Shown here piece after piece: positions 32,719 to 40,418 of a stretch of 50,037 nt of DNA. The translations under genes were made by a program, and so were the position numbers. The notes beneath the pieces were generated by a model, which saw only the letters and a list, made by a program, of their open reading frames with translations, made no database searches and was not told where the DNA came from. The stretch spans positions 1 to 50,037 of the forward strand of contig DATKRK010000337.1 in NCBI GenBank assembly GCA_035532215.1, read 5' to 3'. Source of the DNA: JAICIG01 sp035532215 (GTDB lineage Bacteria; Planctomycetota; Planctomycetia; Pirellulales; JAICIG01). Numbering within the stretch: the first letter of the stretch is position 1; each line of letters begins with the position of its first letter.

Positions 32719-34139
32719 ACGCCGCACCCTCTCTTAACCCGGCCGCCGCGCCGCCGACCGGCCGCGTGCTGGTCGTCGACGATCACCGGCAGGCGCGGGA
32801 ATCGATGTCCGACATCCTGCGCCAGGCCGGGCATCGCGTCGAGTGCGTGTCGAGCGCCGCCGAAGCCCTGCAAACGCTCGACGGCGAAAGCTTCGACCTC
32901 GTGATCACCGACTTGCAAATGCCCGGCATGAGCGGGCTCGACTTCATGCGCCACCTGCAACGCCGGCCGCACGGCGCCCAAGTGGTGATGGTCACCGCCT
33001 ACGCCACGGTGACCTCGGCCGTCGAGGCCATGAAGTACGGCGCCTTCGACTATCTCGAAAAGCCCTTCGCCGCCGAGCGTTTGGAAAACCTCGTGTCGCG
33101 AGCCGTCGGACACGGGCGCCTGCTCGACGCCGGCACGCGACTGTCGCCGGCCGCCGTATCGGGCGAAAGCGTGGCGATGATCGGCTCCAGCCGGCCCATG
33201 CAAGAACTGCGCGCCCGGCTGGCGCTGGCCGCGCCGACCTCTGAAACGATCTTGATCGGCGGCGAGAGCGGCGCCGGCAAGGAACTCGTGGCCCGCAGCG
33301 TACACGCCGCCAGCCGCCGCGCGACCACCCCGCTGGTCAGCTTGAACTGTCCGGTCTTGTCGGCCCAGCTCATGGAAAGCGAACTGTTCGGCCACGAACG
33401 CGGCGCCTTCACCGGCGCCGAGACGGCGCGCACCGGCCGCTTCGAACTGGCCGATCGAGGCACGATCCTGCTCGACGAAATCAGCGAGATCGATCCCGGT
33501 TTGCAGGCCAAGCTGCTCCGCGTGCTGCAAGAGCGGTCCTTCGAGCGCGTCGGTTCGAGCAAGACGATCGAAGTCGACGTCCGCGTGCTGGCCACCACCA
33601 ATCGCGACCTGCGGGCCGAGGTCGCCGCCGGACGCTTCCGCGAAGACCTGTTCTTCCGGCTGGCCGTGATTCCGCTGGAAATTCCCCCGCTGCGCCAGCG
33701 CCGCGACGACATCGGCGAACTCACCGATCACTTCCTGCGCCGCGCCGCCGCGCGTTTGCACCGCGAGGCGTGCGAACTGACCGCCGGCGCCCGCAGCCTG
33801 CTGGCCGAATATCACTGGCCGGGCAACGTGCGCGAACTGGAAAACATCATCACCCGGGGCAGCGTGCTCAACGCCGGCCGCCCGATCGGCGCCGACGAAC
33901 TGCGGCCCTGGCTGATCGACGCCGCCGGCGCCGCCGCTTCCGCCCCGCGCGACGAGATGCCGCTGGGCCTCAGCCTGCGCGAGATGGAGCGCAAGATGAT
34001 CCAGGCCACGCTCGAACATTTCGACGGGCATCGCGCCAAAACGGCCGAGGCCCTGGGCATCGGCATCCGCACGCTGTCCGGAAAGCTCAAGGAATACGGT
34101 TACGCGCCGCGGGCCAAACGTCTGGCCGGCGCTTGCTGA
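32715..34139 (+). CDS. NtrC-family sigma-54 activator (FlrC/FleR-like)
   Basis: 474 residues in three domains. The receiver (about 15-130) has DDH acidic pocket, phosphoacceptor Asp in LVITDLQMPGMSG, and Lys in YLEKPF. The AAA+ domain (about 155-390) has Walker A GESGAGKE, the sigma-54-contact loop GAFTGA, Walker B TILLDEI and the arginine-finger region FREDLFFRL. The Fis-type helix-turn-helix is at the C-terminus (MERKMIQATLEHFDGHRAKTAEALGIGIRTLSGKLKEYG). It would remodel RNA polymerase-sigma54 at flagellar promoters, with the obvious target 270 bases downstream of its own stop. Partner kinase is encoded immediately upstream. Confidence 0.92.
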   Translation: MNAAPSLNPAAAPPTGRVLVVDDHRQARESMSDILRQAGHRVECVSSAAEALQTLDGESFDLVITDLQMPGMSGLDFMRHLQRRPHGAQVVMVTAYATVTSAVEAMKYGAFDYLEKPFAAERLENLVSRAVGHGRLLDAGTRLSPAAVSGESVAMIGSSRPMQELRARLALAAPTSETILIGGESGAGKELVARSVHAASRRATTPLVSLNCPVLSAQLMESELFGHERGAFTGAETARTGRFELADRGTILLDEISEIDPGLQAKLLRVLQERSFERVGSSKTIEVDVRVLATTNRDLRAEVAAGRFREDLFFRLAVIPLEIPPLRQRRDDIGELTDHFLRRAAARLHREACELTAGARSLLAEYHWPGNVRELENIITRGSVLNAGRPIGADELRPWLIDAAGAAASAPRDEMPLGLSLREMERKMIQATLEHFDGHRAKTAEALGIGIRTLSGKLKEYGYAPRAKRLAGAC

Positions 34140-34463
34140 TCGGCGGCCGCCCTCGCAAGTCCAACGTTTCTTGAAAGGGGATGTGGAGATGCGGAGGAGA
34201 TAAGGAGATCAAGGATCATCAATCGGCGGGAATTGCCGATTGGCGATGCGCAGAAATTGCCGCTGATCGCAACTGCGTCTCGACCGCACCGGCCCCACGA
34301 AAACCGAAGGAATGCGAAGCAAAGATAATAAAGATAATACTGCCAGTCATTTGAGTTGAGCCGGATCGAACATCAGCCATGGGCCGCCGCCCGTTTATCG
34401 GCCTTGGCACGGCGGTTGCTCCAATAAATAAAATCAACTCACGAATTCCAAGGAAGCCCTGCG
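34140..34463. other. Regulatory spacer before flgB
   Basis: 324 bases containing a purine-rich stretch, a CAATCGGC/GCCGATTG hairpin (34220-34227/34235-34242, loop GGGAATT) that may end the flrBC transcript, and the -24/-12 promoter at 34405-34420. No gene is evident. Confidence 0.6.
34405..34420 (+). promoter_or_regulatory. Consensus sigma-54 (-24/-12) promoter upstream of flgB
   Basis: TGGCAC-GGCGG-TTGCT matches the TGGCAC-N5-TTGCW consensus exactly, with GG and GC in the correct spacing. It is 43 bases before the flgB start and downstream of an FlrC-type activator gene, a coherent regulatory arrangement. Confidence 0.85.
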
Positions 34464-34874
34464 ATGCTCTCCAGCTTGTTCAACGCCACGACGATTCCCG
34501 TGCTCGAGCAGGTGGTCGGCTTCGCGCAAGACCGGCACCAGGTGTTGGCCGGCAACGTGGCCAACATCGACACGCCCGGCTACCGCACTCGCGATCTGTC
34601 GCCGGAATTGTTCGAGGCCAGCTTGCAACGGGCGATGCGAAAGCGAGATCAAGGCCAGCAAGGCGCCTCGTTCGGCGGCGCCGCGCGATCGGGCGATCCG
34701 TTCGCCGCCGTCCGCGACGACGTGAAGAACATGGTCCGCCACGACGAGAGCAACGTCGGCTACGAAGCCCAGATCACCGAACTGGCCAAGAACCAGATGA
34801 CGCACAACCTGGCCATGTCGGTGCTGACCAATCAGTTTCAGTTGCTCGGGGCCGCGATTAGCGAACGAGCGTGA
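34464..34874 (+). CDS. flgB: Flagellar basal-body rod protein FlgB
   Basis: Proximal rod subunit, exported by the flagellar type III apparatus. The product is 136 residues. The N-terminal rod signature is HQVLAGNVANIDTPGYRTRDL (ANxxTPGY), and the C-terminal amphipathic helix ends YEAQITELAKNQMTHNLAMSVLTNQFQLLGAAISER. It lies directly downstream of the sigma-54 promoter and is the first gene of the rod/ring operon. The 270-base spacer to flgC is partly repeat DNA. Confidence 0.93.
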   Translation: MLSSLFNATTIPVLEQVVGFAQDRHQVLAGNVANIDTPGYRTRDLSPELFEASLQRAMRKRDQGQQGASFGGAARSGDPFAAVRDDVKNMVRHDESNVGYEAQITELAKNQMTHNLAMSVLTNQFQLLGAAISERA

Positions 34875-34890
34875 CGAGCGTAAGGCGTCA

Positions 34891-34934
34891 GGCGAGCCGG
34901 AGGCGTCAGGCGAGCCGGAGGCGTTAGCCTCCGG
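34891..34934. repeat. CCGGAGGC repeat in the flgB-flgC spacer
   Basis: Direct copies of GGCGAGCCGGAGGCGT at 34891-34906 and 34909-34924, the second forming a hairpin CCGGAGGC-GTTA-GCCTCCGG (34915-34934). Same family as 23601-23725. Confidence 0.8.
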
Positions 34935-35144
34935 GTGTGTCAGAAGTCAGGAGTGGCGGCAGCAAGAAGGAATGAGGAATCACAAAGGGACCCGCTGACT
35001 GGTTTGAAAAAATCTCGTTGTCGTCATCCCCAGTATCGCCCTCGCATCCCCCTATCCCCTTTCGAAAAACGCTTGAATGACAACAGTCTCGAAATCAAAG
35101 CGATCGGCCGGCCCGAAACCAAGTGTCTCCAAGGAGAATTCGCC

Positions 35145-35567
35145 ATGCTTTCAGCACTCGATATCAGCGCCAGCGGGCTGATGGCGCAGCGCACGCGGCT
35201 GACGGCGATCGCCAACAATATCGCCAACATCTCCACGACCAAGAACGAAGCGGGCCAGCCCGAAGCCTACCAGCCCCGGTTTCCGATCTTCGAGGCTGAC
35301 GAAAACGTGCGCGGCCCGCACGGCGCGGTGGGCGTCAAAGTCAGTTCGGTCGAGGTCGCCCAGATCGAACCGCGCTGGCGCTATCAGCCATACCATCCCG
35401 ACGCTATGCAAAACGGGCCGCACCAAGGCTACGTGGCTTATCCGAACATCAACGTGATGACCGAATTCACCGACGCGCTCGAAGCGACCCGGGCCTACGA
35501 GGCCAACCTCGGCGTGATCGACGTGACCAAGGAAATCGTGCAGCAGACTTTGAAAATTCTGGCCTGA
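35145..35567 (+). CDS. flgC: Flagellar basal-body rod protein FlgC
   Basis: Proximal rod subunit of 140 residues from the ATG at 35145, which is preceded by AAGGAG (35131). N-terminus MLSALDISASGLMAQRTRLTAIANNIANISTT carries the rod-family ANNIAN motif, and the C-terminus NVMTEFTDALEATRAYEANLGVIDVTKEIVQQTLKIL is the typical FlgC helix. The longer in-frame reading from 34935 runs through spacer DNA and is not supported. Confidence 0.93.
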   Translation: MLSALDISASGLMAQRTRLTAIANNIANISTTKNEAGQPEAYQPRFPIFEADENVRGPHGAVGVKVSSVEVAQIEPRWRYQPYHPDAMQNGPHQGYVAYPNINVMTEFTDALEATRAYEANLGVIDVTKEIVQQTLKILA

Positions 35568-35581
35568 TAGCCCGATCGCAC

Positions 35582-35601
35582 CCGGAGGCTGACGCCTCCG
35601 G
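35582..35601. repeat. CCGGAGGC-TGAC-GCCTCCGG hairpin
   Basis: Perfect eight-base stem in the flgC-fliE spacer, same family as at 23601 and 34891. Confidence 0.8.
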
Positions 35602-35638
35602 CTCGCCGATCGACTGATCCTCCCGCAAGGAACAAGCC

Positions 35639-35947
35639 GTGTCGAATTCCATCAACTCGTTGCTGTCGCAGCAGCTTTCCTTTCCGCAGCCGACCCCGCC
35701 GACTCCGCCCGGCGCGGCCGCCGGAGGATCGTCGTTCAAGAACGTACTGCTCGATTCGATCCAGCAAGTCAACACGATGCAGCAAGACGCCAATCGCGCG
35801 GTCGAGCACCTGGCCACGGGCGGCGATATCAGCCCGGCCGAGGTGTTTAGCGCCGTGCAAAAGGCCGATTTGGCCTTTCGCATGATGATGCAAGTTCGCA
35901 ACAAGCTGGTCTCGGCCTATCAGGAGGTGCAGAGCATTCGCGTATAG
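35639..35947 (+). CDS. fliE: Flagellar hook-basal body protein FliE
   Basis: Joins the MS ring to the rod and is the first rod component exported. The product is 102 residues with a GTG start (35639-35641), preceded by GCAAGGAA. After a Pro-rich linker the family pattern appears: SSFKNVLLDSIQQVNTMQQDANRAVEHLATGGDISPAEVFSAVQKADLAFRMMMQVRNKLVSAYQEVQSI, which matches FliE closely. Confidence 0.92.
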   Translation: MSNSINSLLSQQLSFPQPTPPTPPGAAAGGSSFKNVLLDSIQQVNTMQQDANRAVEHLATGGDISPAEVFSAVQKADLAFRMMMQVRNKLVSAYQEVQSIRV

Positions 35948-36101
35948 ACGCGGCGCCCAGTAGACGCGGCATCCCTGCCGCGTTGCCGGAAAGCGGCAGG
36001 ATGCCGCTTCTACGGCCGGCGGCGCCCTGCCGCGTTGCCACGGCTCGATTTTAGGGTAGACCGGATGACCATTTGTAGTACGGAGCGGCGAAGCCGCAAC
36101 C

Positions 36102-36159
36102 AAAGTCGCTTTTCGCTCCGCGAAAAAGGCGCCTTTTTCGCGGAGCGAAAAGCGACTTT
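36102..36159. repeat. 58-bp perfect palindrome
   Basis: Arms of 29 bases with no loop and no mismatch, centred on GGCGCC at 36128-36133. Shares its core and its flank (GCGGCGAAGCCGCAACC) with the element at 12361-12434. Confidence 0.95.
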
Positions 36160-36259
36160 CTGGAGCCTGAGTTCAAATTTCCCGCCGCGAAACCCGGCTT
36201 GACCCTCAGGACGAAACCTTCGCGGCCCACGAAGAAACAGAACGTTTGTAGTACGGATA

Positions 36260-36402
36260 AAACCACATGGAACTTCACCTTTGGCCGGACGGAAGTGGAA
36301 TTCGATTATACGGTTCTCTATTTCTTATCCGTGTTCGATCCGTGTTTCATCCGTGGCTTAAGTCCATCGGGCTTCGCTAATCTGCACGCAAGCATCAACT
36401 CG
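36260..36402. repeat. Left copy of a spacer duplicated around fliF
   Basis: Begins AAACCACATGGAAC and includes ACGGAAGTGGAATTCGA, ATACGGTTCTCT and ATCCGTGTTTCATCCGTGGC. The right copy is at 38137-38280, just after fliF. Confidence 0.85.
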
Positions 36403-36416
36403 AGGAGCTTCCAAGG

Positions 36417-38069
36417 ATGGACTTTCTGAACAAGGCGTACGTGCAGGTCGCCGACCTGTTCCGCTCGATGACGCCGGGGGCGCGGATCACGGCCGGGCTG
36501 TTGTTGGCGGCGGTCGTGGTGGGGCTCGCCTTTTTGTTCAACACGCGCATCTCCGGCGGCGACGCCTATTTGCTCAGCGGGCACCACTTCTCGCCCTCCG
36601 AAATCGACGCCATGGAAGGCGCCTTCGGCACGGCCGGCCTGAGCGATTACGAAATCGAAGGCAGCCGCATTCGCGTGCCGCGCAACGCCAAGGCCAAGTA
36701 TCTGGCGGCCCTGGCCGACGCTGGCGCCATGCCGGCCCATTTTGGCAGCCACCTGACCGACGCCATCAACAAGCCCAGCCCGTTTACCAGCAAGCACCAG
36801 CAAGAGTCGATGGAAAAGCACGCGTTGGAGCGAGAGTTGGCGATGATCGTCGGCTCGATGCGCGGCATCGAGCGCGCCGAGGTGCTGTACGACAAGAAAA
36901 AGGAGCCCGGCTTCCGCCGCGAGCAGACGATCACGGCTTCGGTCCGCGTCAAGCCGATCGGCACGCAGCCGCTCGAAGCGGTGCAGATCCGCGCCATTCG
37001 CGACTTCGTCGCCGGCGCCATCGCCGGGCTCTCGCCCGACCGAGTCACGGTGGTCGATAACAACGGCCGCTCCTATAGCGGCGCCAAGAGCGACGGCGTG
37101 GCCGGCATCATGGAAGACCCCTACGCCGAGCGCGTGCGCTTCTATCAGGATTACTACGAAACCATGATTCGCGAGGCGCTCAACTACGTCGACGGCGTCA
37201 CGGTCACTGCCAGCGTCGAACTCGATCGCGAAATGCGGCATCACGAAGAGAAGAGCCACGTCGATCCGAAGACGATTTCGATCGCCGTCCGCGAAGAGTC
37301 CGACACCAAGCAGCTCGACAACGGCGGCCCCGCCGGTCGGCCGGGCTTGGAGGCCCAGCGGCCCAACTCGCCGGCGCAACTGGCCGCCGCCAAGAGTTCG
37401 CACACCGAAGAGGAACGCACCAGCCGCGAAGAACAGAACATCATGTCGCACGACCGCACCACCAAAGATTACGTGGGCATGACGCCCAAGCGCGTCACCG
37501 TGGCCGTGGCTGTGCCCGACGCGTACTATGAAAAAATCTGGCGCGATCAGAACCCGCCGGCCGCCGGCGGGCCGCCCGTCGCGCCCGACAAGAAGATGCT
37601 CGATCAGATCGAGCAAACCGAGAAGGGCAAGATCAAGAACCAGATCGCCGGGCTGATTCCCCAGCCCGACACGACCTCCGACAGCCGTCCGCTGGTGACG
37701 GTGAATACGTTCCATCGCCTGGCCCAGGCCGAATTGCCCGCCGAGCCGGTGAGCGACAAGGCGATGGCCTGGATGCTCGGGCATTGGAGTACGATCGGCA
37801 TGGTCGTGCTGGCGCTGGTCAGCCTGCTGATGCTGCGGTCGATCGTTCGCGCGGGACCGCCCTTGCCTGCCGCGCCCGAGTTGAAGCTGCCCGACTTGAG
37901 CGAGAACCCAGCTCCGGCGCCCGCCCCCGAAGCCGAGGGCGGCAAACGCAACCGCTTGAAGCGCCGCGCCGGCGGCCAATCGTTGCGCGAGGAACTGGTC
38001 GAAATCGTACGCGAAGATCCCGACACCGCCGCCAACATCCTGCGCGGCTGGATCGGGACCCCGAGCTGA
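36417..38069 (+). CDS. fliF: Flagellar MS-ring protein FliF
   Basis: Builds the MS ring in the inner membrane, the base on which the rod and the rotor are assembled. The product is 550 residues, within the family range. TM1 is near 21-42 (ARITAGLLLAAVVVGLAFLF), followed by the ring-building motif domains (YLLSGHHFSPSEIDAMEGAF, RVPRNAKAKYLAALADAGAMP) and the YscJ/FliF-type ERELAMIVGSMRGIERAEVLYDKKKEPGFRREQTITASVRV. TM2 is near 458-475 (STIGMVVLALVSLLML), and the C-terminal FliG-binding tail ends REELVEIVREDPDTAANILRGWIGTPS. Start is supported by GAGGAG. It stands between two near-identical spacers. Confidence 0.94.
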   Translation: MDFLNKAYVQVADLFRSMTPGARITAGLLLAAVVVGLAFLFNTRISGGDAYLLSGHHFSPSEIDAMEGAFGTAGLSDYEIEGSRIRVPRNAKAKYLAALADAGAMPAHFGSHLTDAINKPSPFTSKHQQESMEKHALERELAMIVGSMRGIERAEVLYDKKKEPGFRREQTITASVRVKPIGTQPLEAVQIRAIRDFVAGAIAGLSPDRVTVVDNNGRSYSGAKSDGVAGIMEDPYAERVRFYQDYYETMIREALNYVDGVTVTASVELDREMRHHEEKSHVDPKTISIAVREESDTKQLDNGGPAGRPGLEAQRPNSPAQLAAAKSSHTEEERTSREEQNIMSHDRTTKDYVGMTPKRVTVAVAVPDAYYEKIWRDQNPPAAGGPPVAPDKKMLDQIEQTEKGKIKNQIAGLIPQPDTTSDSRPLVTVNTFHRLAQAELPAEPVSDKAMAWMLGHWSTIGMVVLALVSLLMLRSIVRAGPPLPAAPELKLPDLSENPAPAPAPEAEGGKRNRLKRRAGGQSLREELVEIVREDPDTAANILRGWIGTPS

Positions 38070-38105
38070 GTGAATTCGAAAGTCGAAAACGAAGAGCGGA
38101 GAGAG

Positions 38106-38235
38106 CCACGGATGAAACACGGATCAAACACGGATCAAACCACATGGAACGTCGCCTTCGGCCAGACGGAAGTGGAATTCGAAGATACGGTTCTCTCTAT
38201 TTCTTATCCGTGTTCGATCCGTGTTTCATCCGTGG
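38106..38235. repeat. 30-bp inverted repeat of ATCCGTGTTT units
   Basis: Left arm 38106-38135 (CCACGGATGAAACACGGATC and onward) and right arm 38206-38235 are reverse complements with one mismatch. Each arm is made of short ACGGAT/ATCCGT units. Confidence 0.8.
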
Positions 38236-38280
38236 CTTAGTTCCATCGGGCGTCGTTAATCTGCTCGCAAGCAAACTCGT
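38137..38280. repeat. Right copy of the spacer duplicated around fliF
   Basis: Aligns over its length with 36260-36402, with scattered substitutions. It fills the space between fliF and fliG. Confidence 0.85.
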
Positions 38281-38348
38281 CGCAGACCAAGCCAGAAAAT
38301 AATCCCAAATGAGCGCATGTGGCTTCGCCGCACCCTACAGTTCACCCG

Positions 38349-39416
38349 ATGCAAACTTCGATCCATCCTGCCGCCGCCAAGCTTCGCAAAGCCGCTATCC
38401 TGGTGAGCAGCCTCGATGCGCAAACGGCCGACCAGATCTTGGAGCAAATGCCCGAGGAGCAGGCCGGCCAGGTTCGCCGCATGATGGTCGAACTGGGCGA
38501 CGTCGACCCGCGCGAACAGCAGCGCGTGATCGACGAGTTCTTTCGTCACGGCCCCGCGCGGCCCGCTCCGGCGGTCGACGATTCTTTGGGCGGCGTGGAA
38601 CTCGACCCCGATTTGGCGCGGCGGCTCGGACAAGCCAGCCGCCCGGCGCCGCGGCGCTTCGGCCAGGATGCCGACGAGCAAGCAGCCGGCGAGCCGCCGT
38701 TTCGCTTTTTGCGCGAGGCGCACACCGCCCGGATCACGCCGTTTCTGGCCGGCGAGCATCCGCAAACCATCGCCCTGGTGATTTCGCACCTGCCGCCCGA
38801 ACGCGCCGCCGGCGTGCTGGCCGCGCTCGACGGCGAGTTGCAGGCCGAGGTGCTGCGCCGGCTGACCGATCTGGAAGAGACCGATCCGGAGATCATGCGC
38901 GAAGTCGAACGCGGGCTGGAATCGAAAATCCTCGAACAGGCGCGCAGCGAGCGGCGCCGGGCCGCCGGCTTGAGCGCCGCGGCCGGCATTTTGGCAGCGG
39001 CCGAACCGGCCGCCAAACGCACGCTGCTGGCCAATCTGGCGCGGCACGACCGCCCGCTGGCCGGCAAGCTGCGTCCGCAGCCCCCGGCCTTCGACTTCGA
39101 CGACTTGGAACGGCTCGACGACGCCGCGCTGTCGCGAGTTTTTGCCGCCGCCGACACGGAACTGACCACATTGGCCTTGGCCGGCGCGTCGGCGGCGCTG
39201 GTCGAGCGGTTGCTCGCGCCCTTGTCTCCGGTCGAGCGGCGGCAATTCAACCGTTTGACCGAGAACCTGGGGCCGCTGCGGCTGAGCGACGTCGAAGAGG
39301 CCCAGCGACAGATTGCAGAATTGGCCCGGCAATTGGCCTGGCAGGGCGAGTTGGAACTGCCCGATCGCGCGCCGTTGATCTCTCACCGACAGGTCGTCGA
39401 TGCCTACCGTCATTAA
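38349..39416 (+). CDS. fliG: Flagellar motor switch protein FliG
   Basis: Rotor protein linking the MS ring to the C ring and the torque interface with MotA. The product is 355 residues from the ATG at 38349. The N-terminal FliF-binding domain starts KLRKAAILVSSLDAQTADQILEQMPEEQ. The middle domain has FLAGEHPQTIALVISHLPPERAAGVLAALDGELQAEVLRRL with the EHPQT signature. The C-terminal torque domain has ELTTLALAGASAALVERLLAPLSPVERRQFNRLTENLGPLRLSDVEEAQRQI. An in-frame GTG at 38319 falls in spacer sequence. The last 17 bases overlap fliH. Confidence 0.93.
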   Translation: MQTSIHPAAAKLRKAAILVSSLDAQTADQILEQMPEEQAGQVRRMMVELGDVDPREQQRVIDEFFRHGPARPAPAVDDSLGGVELDPDLARRLGQASRPAPRRFGQDADEQAAGEPPFRFLREAHTARITPFLAGEHPQTIALVISHLPPERAAGVLAALDGELQAEVLRRLTDLEETDPEIMREVERGLESKILEQARSERRRAAGLSAAAGILAAAEPAAKRTLLANLARHDRPLAGKLRPQPPAFDFDDLERLDDAALSRVFAAADTELTTLALAGASAALVERLLAPLSPVERRQFNRLTENLGPLRLSDVEEAQRQIAELARQLAWQGELELPDRAPLISHRQVVDAYRH

Positions 39417-40053
39417 AGCCGCCGATCGCCAGCGCGGCATTCACGACGTGGCCTTCAACCTGGAAGACCTCTCCGAGCGCGCGGAAGGCTACCTGCAAAA
39501 GATCCGCGCGCAAGCCGGGCAGATCTTGCTCAAGGCCACGCAAGACGCCGAGGGCATCCGGCAAGCGGCCGCTCGCGAAGGACGCTTGGCAGCCGAACGC
39601 GAAATCGACCAACGGCTCGAAGCCAAGCTGGCCCAACGGCTCGAAACGCTGTTGCCCGCGTTGCACGGGGCGATCGATGAGATCGCGCGGTCGAAGCAGG
39701 CTTGGGCGGCGCACTGGGAGCGGCAAGTCGTGCATTTGGCGGCGGCGATGGCCGCCCGCGTCTGTCGTCGCGAACTGGAAAAACAGCCGGAGATTCCGCT
39801 GCAACTGGTCAAGGAGGCCTTGGAGTTGTCCACGGGCGGCGCGCAGGTGCGCGTGTTGCTGCACCCGGAAGACCTGAGTTTGTTGGGCGGTCAGTTGCAG
39901 AAGCTCGCCGGCGAATTCTCGCGGCTGGCGCCCGCGGAGTTCGTCGCCCACGAACGCATCGCGCGCGGCGGCTGCCGCGTCGAGACCCAGTACGGCGCGA
40001 TCGACCAGCAGTTCGAGCGGCAGCTCGAGAGGATCGAGCAGGAGTTGACGTGA
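39400..40053 (+). CDS. fliH: Flagellar export-ATPase regulator FliH
   Basis: Stator of the export ATPase FliI. The product is 217 residues; residues 25-95 form a charged helical region with the Ala/Gln-rich coiled pattern typical of FliH (AEGYLQKIRAQAGQILLKATQDAEGIRQAAAREGRLAAE), and the C-terminal globular half (VKEALELSTGGAQVRVLLHPEDLSLL, RGGCRVETQYGAIDQQFERQLERIEQEL) has the RGGC.VET..G.ID pattern. It overlaps fliG by 17 bases. A 365-base repeat-filled spacer separates it from fliI. Confidence 0.9.
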   Translation: MPTVIKAADRQRGIHDVAFNLEDLSERAEGYLQKIRAQAGQILLKATQDAEGIRQAAAREGRLAAEREIDQRLEAKLAQRLETLLPALHGAIDEIARSKQAWAAHWERQVVHLAAAMAARVCRRELEKQPEIPLQLVKEALELSTGGAQVRVLLHPEDLSLLGGQLQKLAGEFSRLAPAEFVAHERIARGGCRVETQYGAIDQQFERQLERIEQELT

Positions 40054-40418
40054 CGGGTGAAGAAAAAAGGGGACATTCTGGTTATTTGACTAAAAAGCAG
40101 AATGTCCCCTTTTTCTGCCCTGGCAGCCAAGTCAAAGTGCAAAACGCAAATTGGAAAACCGAAAAATTGCAAGCGGCGCAAGGTCGGATGTCGGAGATCA
40201 CGAAAACACGAAAGCACGAAAGCACGAAAAGAAAACCAAATCACGACGGCAAAGAGATGTTTGAAGACGCCTGAATAAGAACACTTTCGTGTTTTCGTCC
40301 TTTCGCGCTTTCGCGATCCGCTTCGTCCGGTTTCCAGGGGCGTCGTCAACCAACCAGAACAATTAATCCTCAATGAACGCGTGGGGCTGCGCCCCACCCT
40401 ACGTCCTGACTTCCGCGC
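40054..40418. other. fliH-fliI spacer composed of repeats
   Basis: Contains a 17-bp inverted repeat (40064-40080/40098-40114), tandem ACGAAAGC units around 40200-40225 with inverted TTTCGTG/TTTCGCG units after 40287, and a GTGGGGCTGCGCCCCACCCT palindrome at 40382-40401. No gene. Confidence 0.65.
40064..40114. repeat. 17-bp inverted repeat after fliH
   Basis: AAAAAGGGGACATTCTG (40064-40080) pairs exactly with 40098-40114, ending in a run of T. It could terminate or attenuate transcription between fliH and fliI. Confidence 0.7.

Larger units (their letters stand above)
35948..36416. other. fliE-fliF spacer made of repeats
   Basis: 470 bases with an AAGCGGCAGGATGCCGCTTC-type repeat (35960-36030), the 58-bp palindrome, and the left copy of the ~143-bp duplicated spacer. 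No gene is evident. GAGGAG at 36402-36407 serves fliF. Confidence 0.65.

Noticed and set aside
40194..40320. Tandem ACGAAAGC units as a CRISPR-like array
   Set aside because: Units are 8-10 bases with no unique spacers; there are no cas genes.
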